Shown: piece by piece, positions 24,936-31,156 of the stretch
How the letters are laid out: each line of letters starts with the position of its first letter
Numbering within the stretch: the stretch's first letter is position 1
Virus record (IMG/VR): IMGVR_UViG_3300009373_000023
Coordinates: 1-32,691 of that record
Source of the DNA: a virus
Strand: one strand, 5' to 3'
DNA: 32,691 nt
Notes under the pieces: model-generated
Told to the model about the DNA's origin: nothing
Database searches by the model: none
Seen by the model: only the letters and a program-made list of their open reading frames with translations
Position numbers and translations under genes: made by a program

Positions 24936-26468
24936 CTAGACATAGTTTGTTACTGCGTGTCTACCCTCTTCCTCAAATATATCCATTGCTTCTCTCATCT
25001 GTAGGGCTATACTCAGAGCATCCCACTCATCATCATAATACCCTACTTTCACAACCTTGTCATCTACAATGTCAAGGCTTGCTGCCTCATTCAGTAAATT
25101 CTCGCTATAAGAAATCAAATCACCGGAGCGCATAGCACTCCTCAGATAGTTTATCATTAAGGGTTTACTTTTAAGAGTAGTTTTCCAACCATAGTCGTGC
25201 TTCTGCATCTTGGTAATCTCATCATAATCAACATGGGTATATAAGTTGGGATAATTCCTTTCTAGCAATATACGGATAACTGAGTGACCATGCCCTGTTT
25301 TCTCCACTCCTATCTCCGCATTACCATACCTTCTACCCAACTCAAATACCAAGTCGGCAAATAAATCAGGTTCTATCCTACCTCTCAGTCGTGCGACATA
25401 CTCCATATTCCTGTTATCTACCACTGAGGCAACTGAGTAATCTCCTTTGGCTACACCGGCAGCCACATCAACCCCTATCTTGTAGGTTCTATCTCCTCTA
25501 TGATCCTTCCAGATGGTCAACTCCCCCTCTAGTTTGCCCTCTCTAATCTCAGCCCAATACCTTTTGAGGGTTGCAGCATCAATAGCTCCTGAGACACCGG
25601 CCATCCAACAATCTATATCGTTCTCTGGATATTCCTGAAAGAACAACTCTCCTATTTCAAGTATTTTATATCGCCTGAAGGCTACTTGGTTATCGGTAAG
25701 ATGTTGTAACTCCCTCAGATTCTTCTCCTGATTATCCAATTCCTGTAAGGAGATGTTTAACTTGATAGCACAGCGCTCTAGGTACTCGGGTTTAATAAAC
25801 TTGTCTGTCATTATGGCATCAAGCAAACAGGTAACATCCCACCACCAGGGGAAGAAGAAGGCTTTGTAAGGGTTATCTCCGTTCTTAGCACCATTATAGA
25901 GGTCAGGGAATAACCCTACACGCCCTTTCGGTGTAGATTCGACTGTCATTACAGCATTACCAGTAAGCGGTACTGTTTGAGATATGTCGGTGAACAACTG
26001 AAGCGCTCTACTGGCTGACCATTTGCTTACCTCACTCAAGTGTACCCGGGTTAGGGTATGACCTATACCGATAGCATCAGACTTCGCACTATCAATGTAG
26101 ATATAAGAATCCAACTTAGGGAAACTCATCCTAGAACCTGCTTTCCATCCTAGTGTTGGTCTTATGCTAGGTGGTAAATTCTTGTGGAAGCGCTGGACCG
26201 TCTGGAAAAGGAACTCTGAAGTCTCCTGGTCGTGAGTTATAAGGGTTTGTCTACCATGTTCCTGAGTAAACAAAGCATGGGCATTATCGGCCATGACTCC
26301 GGTGGAGAAACCTGTTTGCCTGTTCTTGAGGCAAACATTACGATTCGACTTATTTGCAATATAATACTCTTGAGCCGGAAACAATACCATCGGAACTAAG
26401 TGACTGTTTTTATCAATCACCTTGAAGTATTTAGGGATATATTTCAGACTATCAAATAAATCATCCAT
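24936..26468 (-). CDS. terL: Terminase large subunit
   Basis: 510 aa. ATPase domain: Walker A-like LKNRQTGFSTG near residue 47 and Walker B-like VHLSEVSKW near 140. Nuclease domain of RNase H type: the first acidic residue in YKIGVDVAAGVAKGDYS near 313, IGVEKTGHGHSVI as second site, and DDEWDALSIALQMREA near 485 as the third. It packages DNA into the head through the portal and cuts the concatemer. The ATG follows the TGA of the upstream small gene without a gap and lacks a good SD, so it seems to depend on coupling. Confidence 0.92.
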   Translation of the reverse strand: MDDLFDSLKYIPKYFKVIDKNSHLVPMVLFPAQEYYIANKSNRNVCLKNRQTGFSTGVMADNAHALFTQEHGRQTLITHDQETSEFLFQTVQRFHKNLPPSIRPTLGWKAGSRMSFPKLDSYIYIDSAKSDAIGIGHTLTRVHLSEVSKWSASRALQLFTDISQTVPLTGNAVMTVESTPKGRVGLFPDLYNGAKNGDNPYKAFFFPWWWDVTCLLDAIMTDKFIKPEYLERCAIKLNISLQELDNQEKNLRELQHLTDNQVAFRRYKILEIGELFFQEYPENDIDCWMAGVSGAIDAATLKRYWAEIREGKLEGELTIWKDHRGDRTYKIGVDVAAGVAKGDYSVASVVDNRNMEYVARLRGRIEPDLFADLVFELGRRYGNAEIGVEKTGHGHSVIRILLERNYPNLYTHVDYDEITKMQKHDYGWKTTLKSKPLMINYLRSAMRSGDLISYSENLLNEAASLDIVDDKVVKVGYYDDEWDALSIALQMREAMDIFEEEGRHAVTNYV

Positions 26469-26663
26469 TCAGTTCACAATGGTAAAATCACTCCACAAGG
26501 AGTTCATAATTTCCCTTAGTTTTGCCCTATCTCTATCCTCACCCACCCCATATTCTACATCATATATTTCTACGGCCTGTTTATAGAAATGGTTGTCAGT
26601 CATCAGAAACCATTTGTCAACACACATTTGGAGTCCATCCCTTTTTTGCCTTGTGAATTTCAT
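26469..26663 (-). CDS. Hypothetical 64-aa protein before terL
   Basis: 64 aa, MKFTRQKRDGLQMCVDKWFL at the start, mixed charge, helical, with no recognised motif. Its ATG directly follows the TAG of the 52-aa gene upstream, and its TGA is directly followed by the terL ATG, so the three genes are fused end to end in the message. Translation is likely; function is unknown. Confidence 0.5.
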   Translation of the reverse strand: MKFTRQKRDGLQMCVDKWFLMTDNHFYKQAVEIYDVEYGVGEDRDRAKLREIMNSLWSDFTIVN

Positions 26664-26822
26664 CTATTTCCCCTTTCTCGGTTTCATCCCATGCTCGATA
26701 CCATAGAGCAATCTCATTTGCTTTTCAGCACCAGCCCTAGTATCGTGTGTGCCTTTAACATCCCTCGTCTGCCTATTAACCACCACAAACTTACCATCCC
26801 TGTTTTCAATCGCATAAGGCAT
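26664..26822 (-). CDS. Small phage protein, 52 aa, beta-strand and helix
   Basis: Starts MPYAIENRDGKFVVVNRQT, then GTHDTRAGAEKQMRLLYGIE, ending in a basic PRKGK tail. The pattern (three short strands, V-V-N-x-x-T, then a helix with A-x-x-Q-M-R-L-L-Y-G) is one I recognise from tiny proteins that recur beside phage terminase and head genes. AAGGGGGTG is a strong SD five bases upstream. Function unknown. Confidence 0.65.
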   Translation of the reverse strand: MPYAIENRDGKFVVVNRQTRDVKGTHDTRAGAEKQMRLLYGIEHGMKPRKGK

Positions 26823-26834
26823 CTCACACCCCCT

Positions 26835-26990
26835 TTATTTCCTATACAAAACACAAACAACTGCTAAAGCAATCGCTATAATCTTTAATCGTTTATCCAT
26901 ATCCCCAGGCAGAGGCAGAATACTGTTGATTGAAATAACGATATTTCTCATACTGCAATTAGGAACTTTACATATCGTGCAATTTTTCAT
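26835..26990 (-). CDS. Possible small membrane protein with CxxC
   Basis: 51 aa: N-terminal MKNCTICKVPNCS holds three cysteines (CxxC plus one more); the C-terminal 20 residues (KIIAIALAVVCVLYRK) form a transmembrane helix. The ATG overlaps a TGA (TGATG) that ends a frame belonging to the decayed gene upstream, which favours translational coupling. No clear SD of its own. Confidence 0.4.
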   Translation of the reverse strand: MKNCTICKVPNCSMRNIVISINSILPLPGDMDKRLKIIAIALAVVCVLYRK

Positions 26991-27261
26991 CAATTCTTCT
27001 CATACCACATAAAGAATCCAACAGATACATCTCCACCCCCACCGCTTGCTGTTGCTCTTACCTCACAGTCTCAAGGGCAGCAGCAACGGCTGGATTATGA
27101 CCGAACTTATTTATGCTCGTATGGTCTGGAACATCACCCTCTGCAATATCGTAAAGATAAGAGGAAGCGGAAATTCTCTGCTTCCCATTGCTTAGACCTA
27201 GAGCTGGTTGCCACAGTCCTGTAGCACCATCCCTAATATACATATGGCGGTCTTGAAACAT
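26990..27261 (-). pseudogene. Shrunken, frameshifted phage appendage protein
   Basis: The intact frame (27058-27261, 67 aa, SD GAGGT five bases upstream) reads to VPDHTSINKFGHNPAVAA and stops at TAA. The N-K-F-G-x-N-P-x-V segment is typical of the start of longer phage virion proteins. A -1 shift just before that stop joins it to a frame reading RATASGGGGDVSVGFFMWYE and ending in TGA at 26990-26992, which looks like the C-terminal strand region of the same type of protein. So both an internal deletion and a frameshift appear to have occurred, or a sequencing error lies near 27061. The short 67-aa product may still be made. Confidence 0.45.
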
Positions 27262-27271
27262 TGGCTACCTC

Positions 27272-27715
27272 TTACCCCTTCCCTTTCTTCCCCCTCTTTA
27301 TTGTTTCCTTCAACATGTCCTCATACCCATTCCCATCATCTTTCTCTTTTGCCCGCGCCCTCTTCTTCATCTCAATCCTCTCTTTCTGTAAATATTGATT
27401 GGCTTTGATTACCTGTGTCTGCTCTTTGTCTGTCAATTCATCCCATCGGCTTGCCTTCGCTGCTACCTTCTCCATCCCTACCAAACCTAGCAACTCGGAA
27501 TAATTCTCTACTTCCTCAGTATTATCCAACACTTTGTTCTTTACTGCACTATACCCCTCGTCTTTGCTCATCCACTCGGCCTGTTTCTGAACAGTCAACC
27601 CCAATAACTTCATCGCATCCTCTACCCTCAAGCCCCTCAATAAAAGCACTAGGAAATCATATTGGTCAGTAGACAACGCCTTCTGATATTCTACTAAGTT
27701 AAATCTTTCTTCCAT
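27272..27715 (-). CDS. terS: Probable terminase small subunit
   Basis: 147 aa. The first 60 residues contain a helix-turn-helix-like region (LLLRGLRVEDAMKLLGLTVQKQ), as in small terminases that bind the packaging site. The C-terminal part is strongly charged and basic (EMKKRARAKEKD, TIKRGKKGKG). It is the first gene of the late operon, some 800 bp before terL, which fits the usual S-L order, and it abuts the divergent regulatory region that may contain the packaging signal. Assigned from fold pattern and position; sequence families of TerS are too diverse to decide by eye. Confidence 0.65.
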   Translation of the reverse strand: MEERFNLVEYQKALSTDQYDFLVLLLRGLRVEDAMKLLGLTVQKQAEWMSKDEGYSAVKNKVLDNTEEVENYSELLGLVGMEKVAAKASRWDELTDKEQTQVIKANQYLQKERIEMKKRARAKEKDDGNGYEDMLKETIKRGKKGKG

Positions 27716-27759
27716 ATCACCAAACTATCACCTTTCCTTTCCAATGTCAACCATACCCC

Positions 27760-27788
27760 TTGACATCTCATAAAACACCACCTAAAAT
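27760..27788 (+). promoter_or_regulatory. Plus-strand promoter P1
   Basis: TTGACA (27760-27765), 17-bp spacer, TAAAAT (27783-27788): 11 of 12 consensus positions. Transcription would start near 27795, exactly before a 7-bp hairpin, and run toward the methyltransferase gene. Confidence 0.75.
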
Positions 27789-27794
27789 AGAATT

Positions 27795-27964
27795 ACAGTC
27801 GGTGTTGCCTCCCGACTGGCATTCGACCTCCTTTCTTTTCTACTGAGGCCGGTGGCAGAAGCGGACTTATCCAACCTTCTTAACTACCGGCCTCCCTCGT
27901 TTATCCCCACCCTATTGACTTACTGTTTTCTTTTGCTATAATTATATTAAGGGAAGGTTGGATA
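27795..27964 (+). ncRNA. Structured leader RNA upstream of the methyltransferase
   Basis: The transcript from P1 would carry a 5' hairpin (CAGTCGG 27796-27802 with CCGACTG 27812-27818) and a second one with a perfect 9-bp stem (GAGGCCGGT 27845-27853 with ACCGGCCTC 27886-27894) and 32-base loop. The loop contains TTATCCAACCTTC (27867-27879), fully complementary to GAAGGTTGGATAA (27953-27965) over the methyltransferase SD and first base of its ATG. This could hide the ribosome site in the P1 message only. The interval may also serve as packaging site for the adjacent small terminase. Confidence 0.45.
27915..27942 (+). promoter_or_regulatory. Plus-strand promoter P2 for the methyltransferase
   Basis: TTGACT (27915-27920), 16-bp spacer, TATAAT (27937-27942) with TG one base before the -10: an almost ideal extended -10 sigma70 promoter. 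The start near 27949 would give a message that begins at the SD and lacks the complementary upstream arm. Confidence 0.8.
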
Positions 27965-28846
27965 ATGCTAACTCACGTTAGTCTCTTCTCCGGTATCGGG
28001 GGCATTGATATTGCAGCACACCAAGCAGGTTTCAAGACTGTCTGCTTTGTCGAGATTGACCCCTTCTGCCAAAAAATCCTCAACAAACACTGGCCAAACG
28101 TACCCATAATAGGAGACATAAGAGATGTCAAAGGAACAGAATTTGGAGCAGTTACCCTTGTTACAGGGGGATTCCCTTGCCAGCCTTTCAGTCAAGCCGG
28201 GAAGCGAAGAGGCAAGGAAGATGACCGCTACCTCTGGGGTGAAATGTTTAGGGTCATCAGAGAACTTAAGCCCACTTGGGTTGTTGCAGAAAACGTTGCT
28301 GGAATCATCAATATGGAACTCGACAATTGTCTATCTGACCTGGTACACGAAGGCTTTGAAATCCAAACGTTTCTTATACCAGCTTGTGCCGTCAATGCCC
28401 CCCACAGACGAGATAGAATCTTCATTGTGGGCTACTCCAAACACGCTCGATTGCATGAACCCGAAGTCGGAAGTAGCATTGGAAAAGGAGAGTTGCAAGA
28501 ATGTTCCATCGAATCGTCTATTAGGCAGGGAAGTCCACCTATGGCCGACACCGCAGGAGAGGGATTACAGAACAGGAGAAGGTCATCGTTGGGAGAACAC
28601 AGAAGAAAGAAGCCGGAACCTAACGGATGCAATAGCACATTCAGAGAATTACAAGATGGTGCCGGAATCAGAACCTTATCCGGGTGGTGGGCAACTGAAC
28701 CCGAATTGGGTAGAGTGGCTAATGGGATTCCCAATAGGGTGGACAGACTTAAATGTCTAGGTAATGCCGTAGTTCCTCAACAAATATACCCCATCCTTAA
28801 AACTATCGCCAATATCGAGAACTCTCTGGACTCCTCATCGTTTTGA
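27965..28846 (+). CDS. DNA C5-cytosine methyltransferase
   Basis: 293 aa. Motif I FSGIGG at 8-13, motif IV PCQPFSQAG at 71-79 with catalytic Cys72, motif VI ENV at 109-111, motif VIII HRRDRIF at 147-153, motif X LGNAVVPQ at 265-272. The variable target-recognition part (about 160-240) is short and of low complexity, so the recognised site cannot be predicted. It moves a methyl group from SAM to C5 of cytosine. No restriction enzyme is adjacent, so it is a solitary phage enzyme, probably to protect the genome or adjust gene expression. A second ORF of 211 codons overlaps it in the +1 frame. SD-like GGGAAGG lies seven bases upstream of the ATG. Confidence 0.95.
   Translation: MLTHVSLFSGIGGIDIAAHQAGFKTVCFVEIDPFCQKILNKHWPNVPIIGDIRDVKGTEFGAVTLVTGGFPCQPFSQAGKRRGKEDDRYLWGEMFRVIRELKPTWVVAENVAGIINMELDNCLSDLVHEGFEIQTFLIPACAVNAPHRRDRIFIVGYSKHARLHEPEVGSSIGKGELQECSIESSIRQGSPPMADTAGEGLQNRRRSSLGEHRRKKPEPNGCNSTFRELQDGAGIRTLSGWWATEPELGRVANGIPNRVDRLKCLGNAVVPQQIYPILKTIANIENSLDSSSF
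28125..28760 (+). CDS. Overlapping +1-frame ORF inside the methyltransferase gene
   Basis: 211 aa, fully inside the methyltransferase gene in its +1 frame (codons 54-265 of that gene). Its ATG follows AGGAGA with eight bases between, better than the SD of the host gene. The product has features I recall from separately annotated phage proteins next to cytosine methyltransferases: LLQKTLLESSIWNSTIVYLT near 53, LWATP near 101, LWPTP near 139 and LNPNWVEWLMGFPIGWTDL at 191-209. A 212-codon open frame is unlikely by chance. However, conserved residues of the methyltransferase force part of this sequence (the last motif lies opposite TEPELGRVANGIPNRVDRL), so expression is not proven. Confidence 0.5.
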   Translation: MSKEQNLEQLPLLQGDSLASLSVKPGSEEARKMTATSGVKCLGSSENLSPLGLLQKTLLESSIWNSTIVYLTWYTKALKSKRFLYQLVPSMPPTDEIESSLWATPNTLDCMNPKSEVALEKESCKNVPSNRLLGREVHLWPTPQERDYRTGEGHRWENTEERSRNLTDAIAHSENYKMVPESEPYPGGGQLNPNWVEWLMGFPIGWTDLNV

Positions 28847-29294
28847 ATGATTTTCGTGAGAGTAACTGCATTATACTAGAGGAGAAGGCTACGAGGATGC
28901 CCCCCCTACCCCTCCCACCAGCTATCCTAGTCGTAGATTATCCTTAATGACTTCAATTAACCAGGGGATTAGGACCTGTTCTAGCAAAGTTGGCGTTTCG
29001 GATAGCCAGTTATTAGGCACAAGGTTCGCACATTATATATTATGTAGCGTCAATTCGTGCCTAACATGAAGCATTACACTAAATTCCTCCCCGGTATCCT
29101 CTGAATCATGCATACTGGTGCAAAAGTATCAAAGTAGATTTTAGCACAGTATAAATGATAATGATTACTGTTACTGATAAAGGTATAAGCATTTCCTTTC
29201 ATACTTTCAAATAGTAATGATTATCAATAAGGTATTACCCAATTATTATTCACAAAGAAAAAGCTAAAAAGGTATTATACTCTCTTATAATATA

Positions 29295-29319
29295 CTCTCC
29301 TCTCCTCTCCTCTCCTCTC
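29295..29319. repeat. Pentanucleotide repeat, five CTCTC units
   Basis: Perfect tandem array of the pyrimidine-only unit CTCTC, five times, next to AT-rich sequence. Such a tract could change length by slippage or ease DNA unwinding; it lies in the gap upstream of the replication gene. Confidence 0.85.
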
Positions 29320-29405
29320 TTAGGGGCAAAGTAGATTTGAGAAATAGCATAGAGAAATGGAAAGCAAGTAAAAAGTATGTGGTTGTAATAAAGCATAGAG
29401 AACGC

Positions 29406-29434
29406 TTGACTTATTGTAACCAATAGTCTATGCT
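29406..29434 (+). promoter_or_regulatory. Promoter with operator-like repeat for the early operon
   Basis: TTGACT (29406-29411), 17-bp spacer, TATGCT (29429-29434). GACTTATTG (29408-29416) and CAATAGTC (29421-29428) form an inverted repeat with one bulged base between -35 and -10. The first 12 bases, TTGACTTATTGT, match P2 at 27915 (TTGACTTACTGT) in 11 positions, so both may share a regulator. It is 24 bp upstream of the ribbon-helix-helix gene, which could autoregulate here. Confidence 0.6.
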
Positions 29435-29457
29435 AAATAGAAAGGGGGTGCATAGAA

Positions 29458-29688
29458 ATGAGTATAAACAAAAACATAATGCTAACGTTGACTGAAGCTG
29501 AGATTGAAGAGTTAGAGAAGTTGTCTAATTGGCTAGGATGCTCAAAAAGTAAGGTTGTAGGACAAGCACTTCATTTATTAAAAAATGAGCTATCAACCGC
29601 AATTTCTGACGAAACAGCACTCAAAATATTCACCGGGGCGACAATTTTCAACGAAAATGAAATTCAAAAATCAAGTGGGGGTGAATAA
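29458..29688 (+). CDS. Ribbon-helix-helix-type DNA-binding regulator
   Basis: 76 aa. NIMLTLTEAEIEELEKLSNW followed by LGCSKSKVVGQALHLLKNEL fits a ribbon-helix-helix fold: an N-terminal strand with alternating residues, a first helix ending in a turn, S-K-S-x-V-x-x-x-A at the start of helix two. Such dimers bind inverted repeats and often control their own operon; the repeat within the promoter just upstream is a candidate site. The SD AGGGGGTG is strong. It is the first gene of an early plus-strand operon with the DnaD-like gene 3 bp downstream. Confidence 0.65.
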   Translation: MSINKNIMLTLTEAEIEELEKLSNWLGCSKSKVVGQALHLLKNELSTAISDETALKIFTGATIFNENEIQKSSGGE

Positions 29689-29691
29689 TAC

Positions 29692-30309
29692 ATGCCTTAT
29701 ATAAAATTAAACACAAAGGCTTTAAGGGGTAGATTTCACTTTGATTTCACTCGGTTAGAGCGTTGCACATGGTACGAAATGTTGATGTTATCCAAAGAAC
29801 TACAATATCCTGGCTACCTACAACAATCGGAAACCACTGGCTATCCGTTGTCTTATTTAGCTGGACAATTAGGTGTGAGCACTTCACAATTGAAAGTATT
29901 ACTCGATAAGTTCAAAGAAGCTGAAATGATAGAAGTAAACGGCAATGGTTGTATATGTATTCCGAATTGGGGAAAATATCAAGCTACCTATGATTATAGG
30001 CAATCAAAGCCGGTTGAAAGCATAGCTGATGATATATTAGACGAACAGTTAAGGGAAAACGTATTGGTTTATGAAGCTGAAATTGGGGTTATAAGTCCAA
30101 GTGTAAAAGATGATCTAATATATATAACTGATAACTTCAAAGCCGGATGGTTGACCGATGCTATTATAGAGGCCAAACAATATAACAGACACCGGAATAT
30201 CAAGTATTTATTGACTATCATGGAGCGATGGAAAGCTGAAGGAAAGACAGGTAAAAGTCCCGGTAAAAAGCAAGTTACCGATGATGATAGTGACCTAATC
30301 GAGCAATAA
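29692..30309 (+). CDS. DnaD-like replication initiation protein
   Basis: 205 aa. Residues about 50-95 are a winged-helix domain (YPLSYLAGQLGVSTSQLKVL, then EAEMIEVNGNGCICIPNW as the wing). Residues 127-184 match the DnaD/DnaB_2 C-terminal domain: YEAEIGVISPSVKDDLIYI, GWLTDAIIEAKQYN, IKYLLTIMERWKAEG, with the hallmark Y-x-x-x-I-x-x-x-W. Such phage proteins bind the origin and help load the helicase. The tail is charged and flexible. This supports the repeat-rich gap upstream as a candidate origin. Confidence 0.82.
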   Translation: MPYIKLNTKALRGRFHFDFTRLERCTWYEMLMLSKELQYPGYLQQSETTGYPLSYLAGQLGVSTSQLKVLLDKFKEAEMIEVNGNGCICIPNWGKYQATYDYRQSKPVESIADDILDEQLRENVLVYEAEIGVISPSVKDDLIYITDNFKAGWLTDAIIEAKQYNRHRNIKYLLTIMERWKAEGKTGKSPGKKQVTDDDSDLIEQ

Positions 30310-30354
30310 TATTCTGTTATTTCGAGGCTAATCTAACTATTTTAATAAAATATA

Positions 30355-30381
30355 TGTCTTACGGGGTTGACAAGTAAGACA
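30355..30381 (+). promoter_or_regulatory. Inverted-repeat operator around a -35 box
   Basis: Perfect 8-bp arms TGTCTTAC (30355-30362) and GTAAGACA (30374-30381) with an 11-bp spacer that contains TTGACA, the -35 of the promoter at 30367-30395. A bound repressor would block polymerase. The arms could also form a hairpin in read-through RNA. Confidence 0.6.
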
Positions 30382-30395
30382 AAGTATGCTAGTAT
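30367..30395 (+). promoter_or_regulatory. Promoter of the small-protein cassette
   Basis: TTGACA (30367-30372), 17-bp spacer, TAGTAT (30390-30395) with TG one base before the -10 hexamer. Start near 30402, about 25 bp before the 43-aa ORF. Confidence 0.65.
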
Positions 30396-30426
30396 GAGGT
30401 AAGAATAAATAATAGGAGGGTTTGAG

Positions 30427-30558
30427 ATGAAGATAGAGATTATTAGGACTAATTGGAGGCTACCTTATATAAGGCGTTATAATGCTACTGAGCAAGACTA
30501 CGACTGGCAGGTTGTTATCCAGATCCCAAAGCACCGGATATTTATATACCCTAGCTAA
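30427..30558 (+). CDS. Hypothetical 43-aa protein
   Basis: Starts MKIEIIRTNWRLPYIRRYNA, basic and aromatic, ends IPKHRIFIYPS. AGGAGGG stands six bases before the ATG, and the ORF is the first after a repressible-looking promoter. Alternating hydrophobic residues (WQVVIQIP, RIFIYP) suggest a small beta structure. No family recognised; the strong SD is the main support. Confidence 0.5.
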   Translation: MKIEIIRTNWRLPYIRRYNATEQDYDWQVVIQIPKHRIFIYPS

Positions 30559-30573
30559 TCCCTAACCTGGGCA
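30552..30573 (+). repeat. Spacer repeat, copy 1
   Basis: A 22-bp segment beginning TAGCTAATCCCTAACC at a stop codon recurs at 30782-30803 with one difference. Both copies overlap the end of a small ORF and precede an SD, so each small gene appears to have been duplicated with its flank. Confidence 0.75.
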
Positions 30574-30598
30574 TTATCAAATAAAAGGAGGTAGGATG

Positions 30599-30784
30599 AT
30601 GGCAATAATAGAATGTTCAGACGGAGTTCTCGATGTTACTTGGGAAGTAGCAAAAGATTTAGACTATGGGTGGTGTCCATTCTGTGGCCCAGTAGATAGC
30701 AACATTAAAAGGTTATTGCATAGCGGGTGGTATTGCAGTAATTGTGACACTAAATTCAGGTATACTGGCAAACAGAATAGTTAG
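30599..30784 (+). CDS. Small zinc-ribbon protein
   Basis: 61 aa from the second of two adjacent ATG codons (GGAGG seven bases before it; four before the first). CPFCG near residue 26 and CSNCD near 46 are two CxxC pairs that would hold one zinc. The N-terminus (MAIIECSDGVLDVTWEVAKD) carries no further motif. A typical early phage accessory protein; function unknown. Confidence 0.6.
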   Translation: MAIIECSDGVLDVTWEVAKDLDYGWCPFCGPVDSNIKRLLHSGWYCSNCDTKFRYTGKQNS

Positions 30785-30803
30785 CTAACCCCTAACCTGG
30801 GCA
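30782..30803 (+). repeat. Spacer repeat, copy 2
   Basis: Second copy of the 22-bp segment at 30552-30573 (21 of 22 identical), again overlapping a gene end. A related TAGCCTAATAAAATA element follows at about 30834 and recurs at 31124. Confidence 0.75.
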
Positions 30804-30867
30804 GTAGTTTATACTGCTCAGACAGGGCTTAGACTAGCCTAATAAAATAAGGAGGGAGATTGAGACT

Positions 30868-31119
30868 ATGGAATACAAAATACAAATAGGCGGTAAAGTG
30901 AGAGGACATAAATATTCCGAGTGCGGTTCCTTTGCAGAGCCATGCGAATACTGTAAAACACCGTTTAGTGTTGCTCTTAACTATGGCGGAGATTGTCCTG
31001 GTAGTGATGTTAGGGCTTTTAGAATATCGGCATGGCGGAAATATATTGAGGAGTGTTCCCTATCTGATAATAGAACTGAGGATCAAATAATTAAATTAGC
31101 AATAGCTAACGCACACTAG
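30868..31119 (+). CDS. Hypothetical Cys-containing protein, 83 aa
   Basis: Starts MEYKIQIGGKVRGHKYSECG. Cysteines at CGSFAEPCEYC (CxxC plus one upstream) and again in GGDCPGSD and EECSLS could bind a metal. RAFRISAWRKYIEEC is an amphipathic helix. The SD GGAGGGAG lies about twelve bases from the ATG. Unknown family, part of the small-protein cassette. Confidence 0.55.
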   Translation: MEYKIQIGGKVRGHKYSECGSFAEPCEYCKTPFSVALNYGGDCPGSDVRAFRISAWRKYIEECSLSDNRTEDQIIKLAIANAH

Positions 31120-31156
31120 GGGCATAGCCTAATAAAATACATAAGGAGGTAGGATT

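Larger units (their letters stand above)
28847..29457 (+). other. Gene-free, repeat-rich gap; possible origin/operator region
   Basis: No convincing gene in 610 bp. From about 29100 it is AT-rich. It contains a palindrome with perfect 8-bp arms (TTAGGCAC 29013-29020, GTGCCTAA 29057-29064), an imperfect inverted repeat TGATAATGATTAC (29156-29168) / GTAATGATTATCA (29214-29226), three copies of AAGGTATWA (near 29180, 29229 and 29270), the 12-mer CAAAGTAGATTT at 29130 and 29327, AGCATAGAGAA at 29346 and 29392, and five CTCTC units (29295-29319). The DnaD-like initiator gene lies just downstream, so an origin with iterons is plausible. Confidence 0.45.

Noticed and set aside
27722-27750. Minus-strand TTGACA as late promoter for the small terminase gene
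   Set aside because: The hexamer is present at 27745-27750, but the sequence 17 bp on (TAGTTT) is a poor -10 and lies too close to the start codon.
28432-28734. 100-codon minus-strand frame in the methyltransferase gene
   Set aside because: No SD and no recognisable motif, unlike the +1 frame of the same region.
29013-29064. tRNA-like palindrome with short acceptor-like arms
   Set aside because: Only about 50 bases, no anticodon or T-arm, no CCA; treated as an inverted repeat.
29130-29402. Possible CRISPR array from recurring short motifs
   Set aside because: Repeats are 9-13 bp, irregularly spaced and of different kinds; no repeat-spacer pattern.
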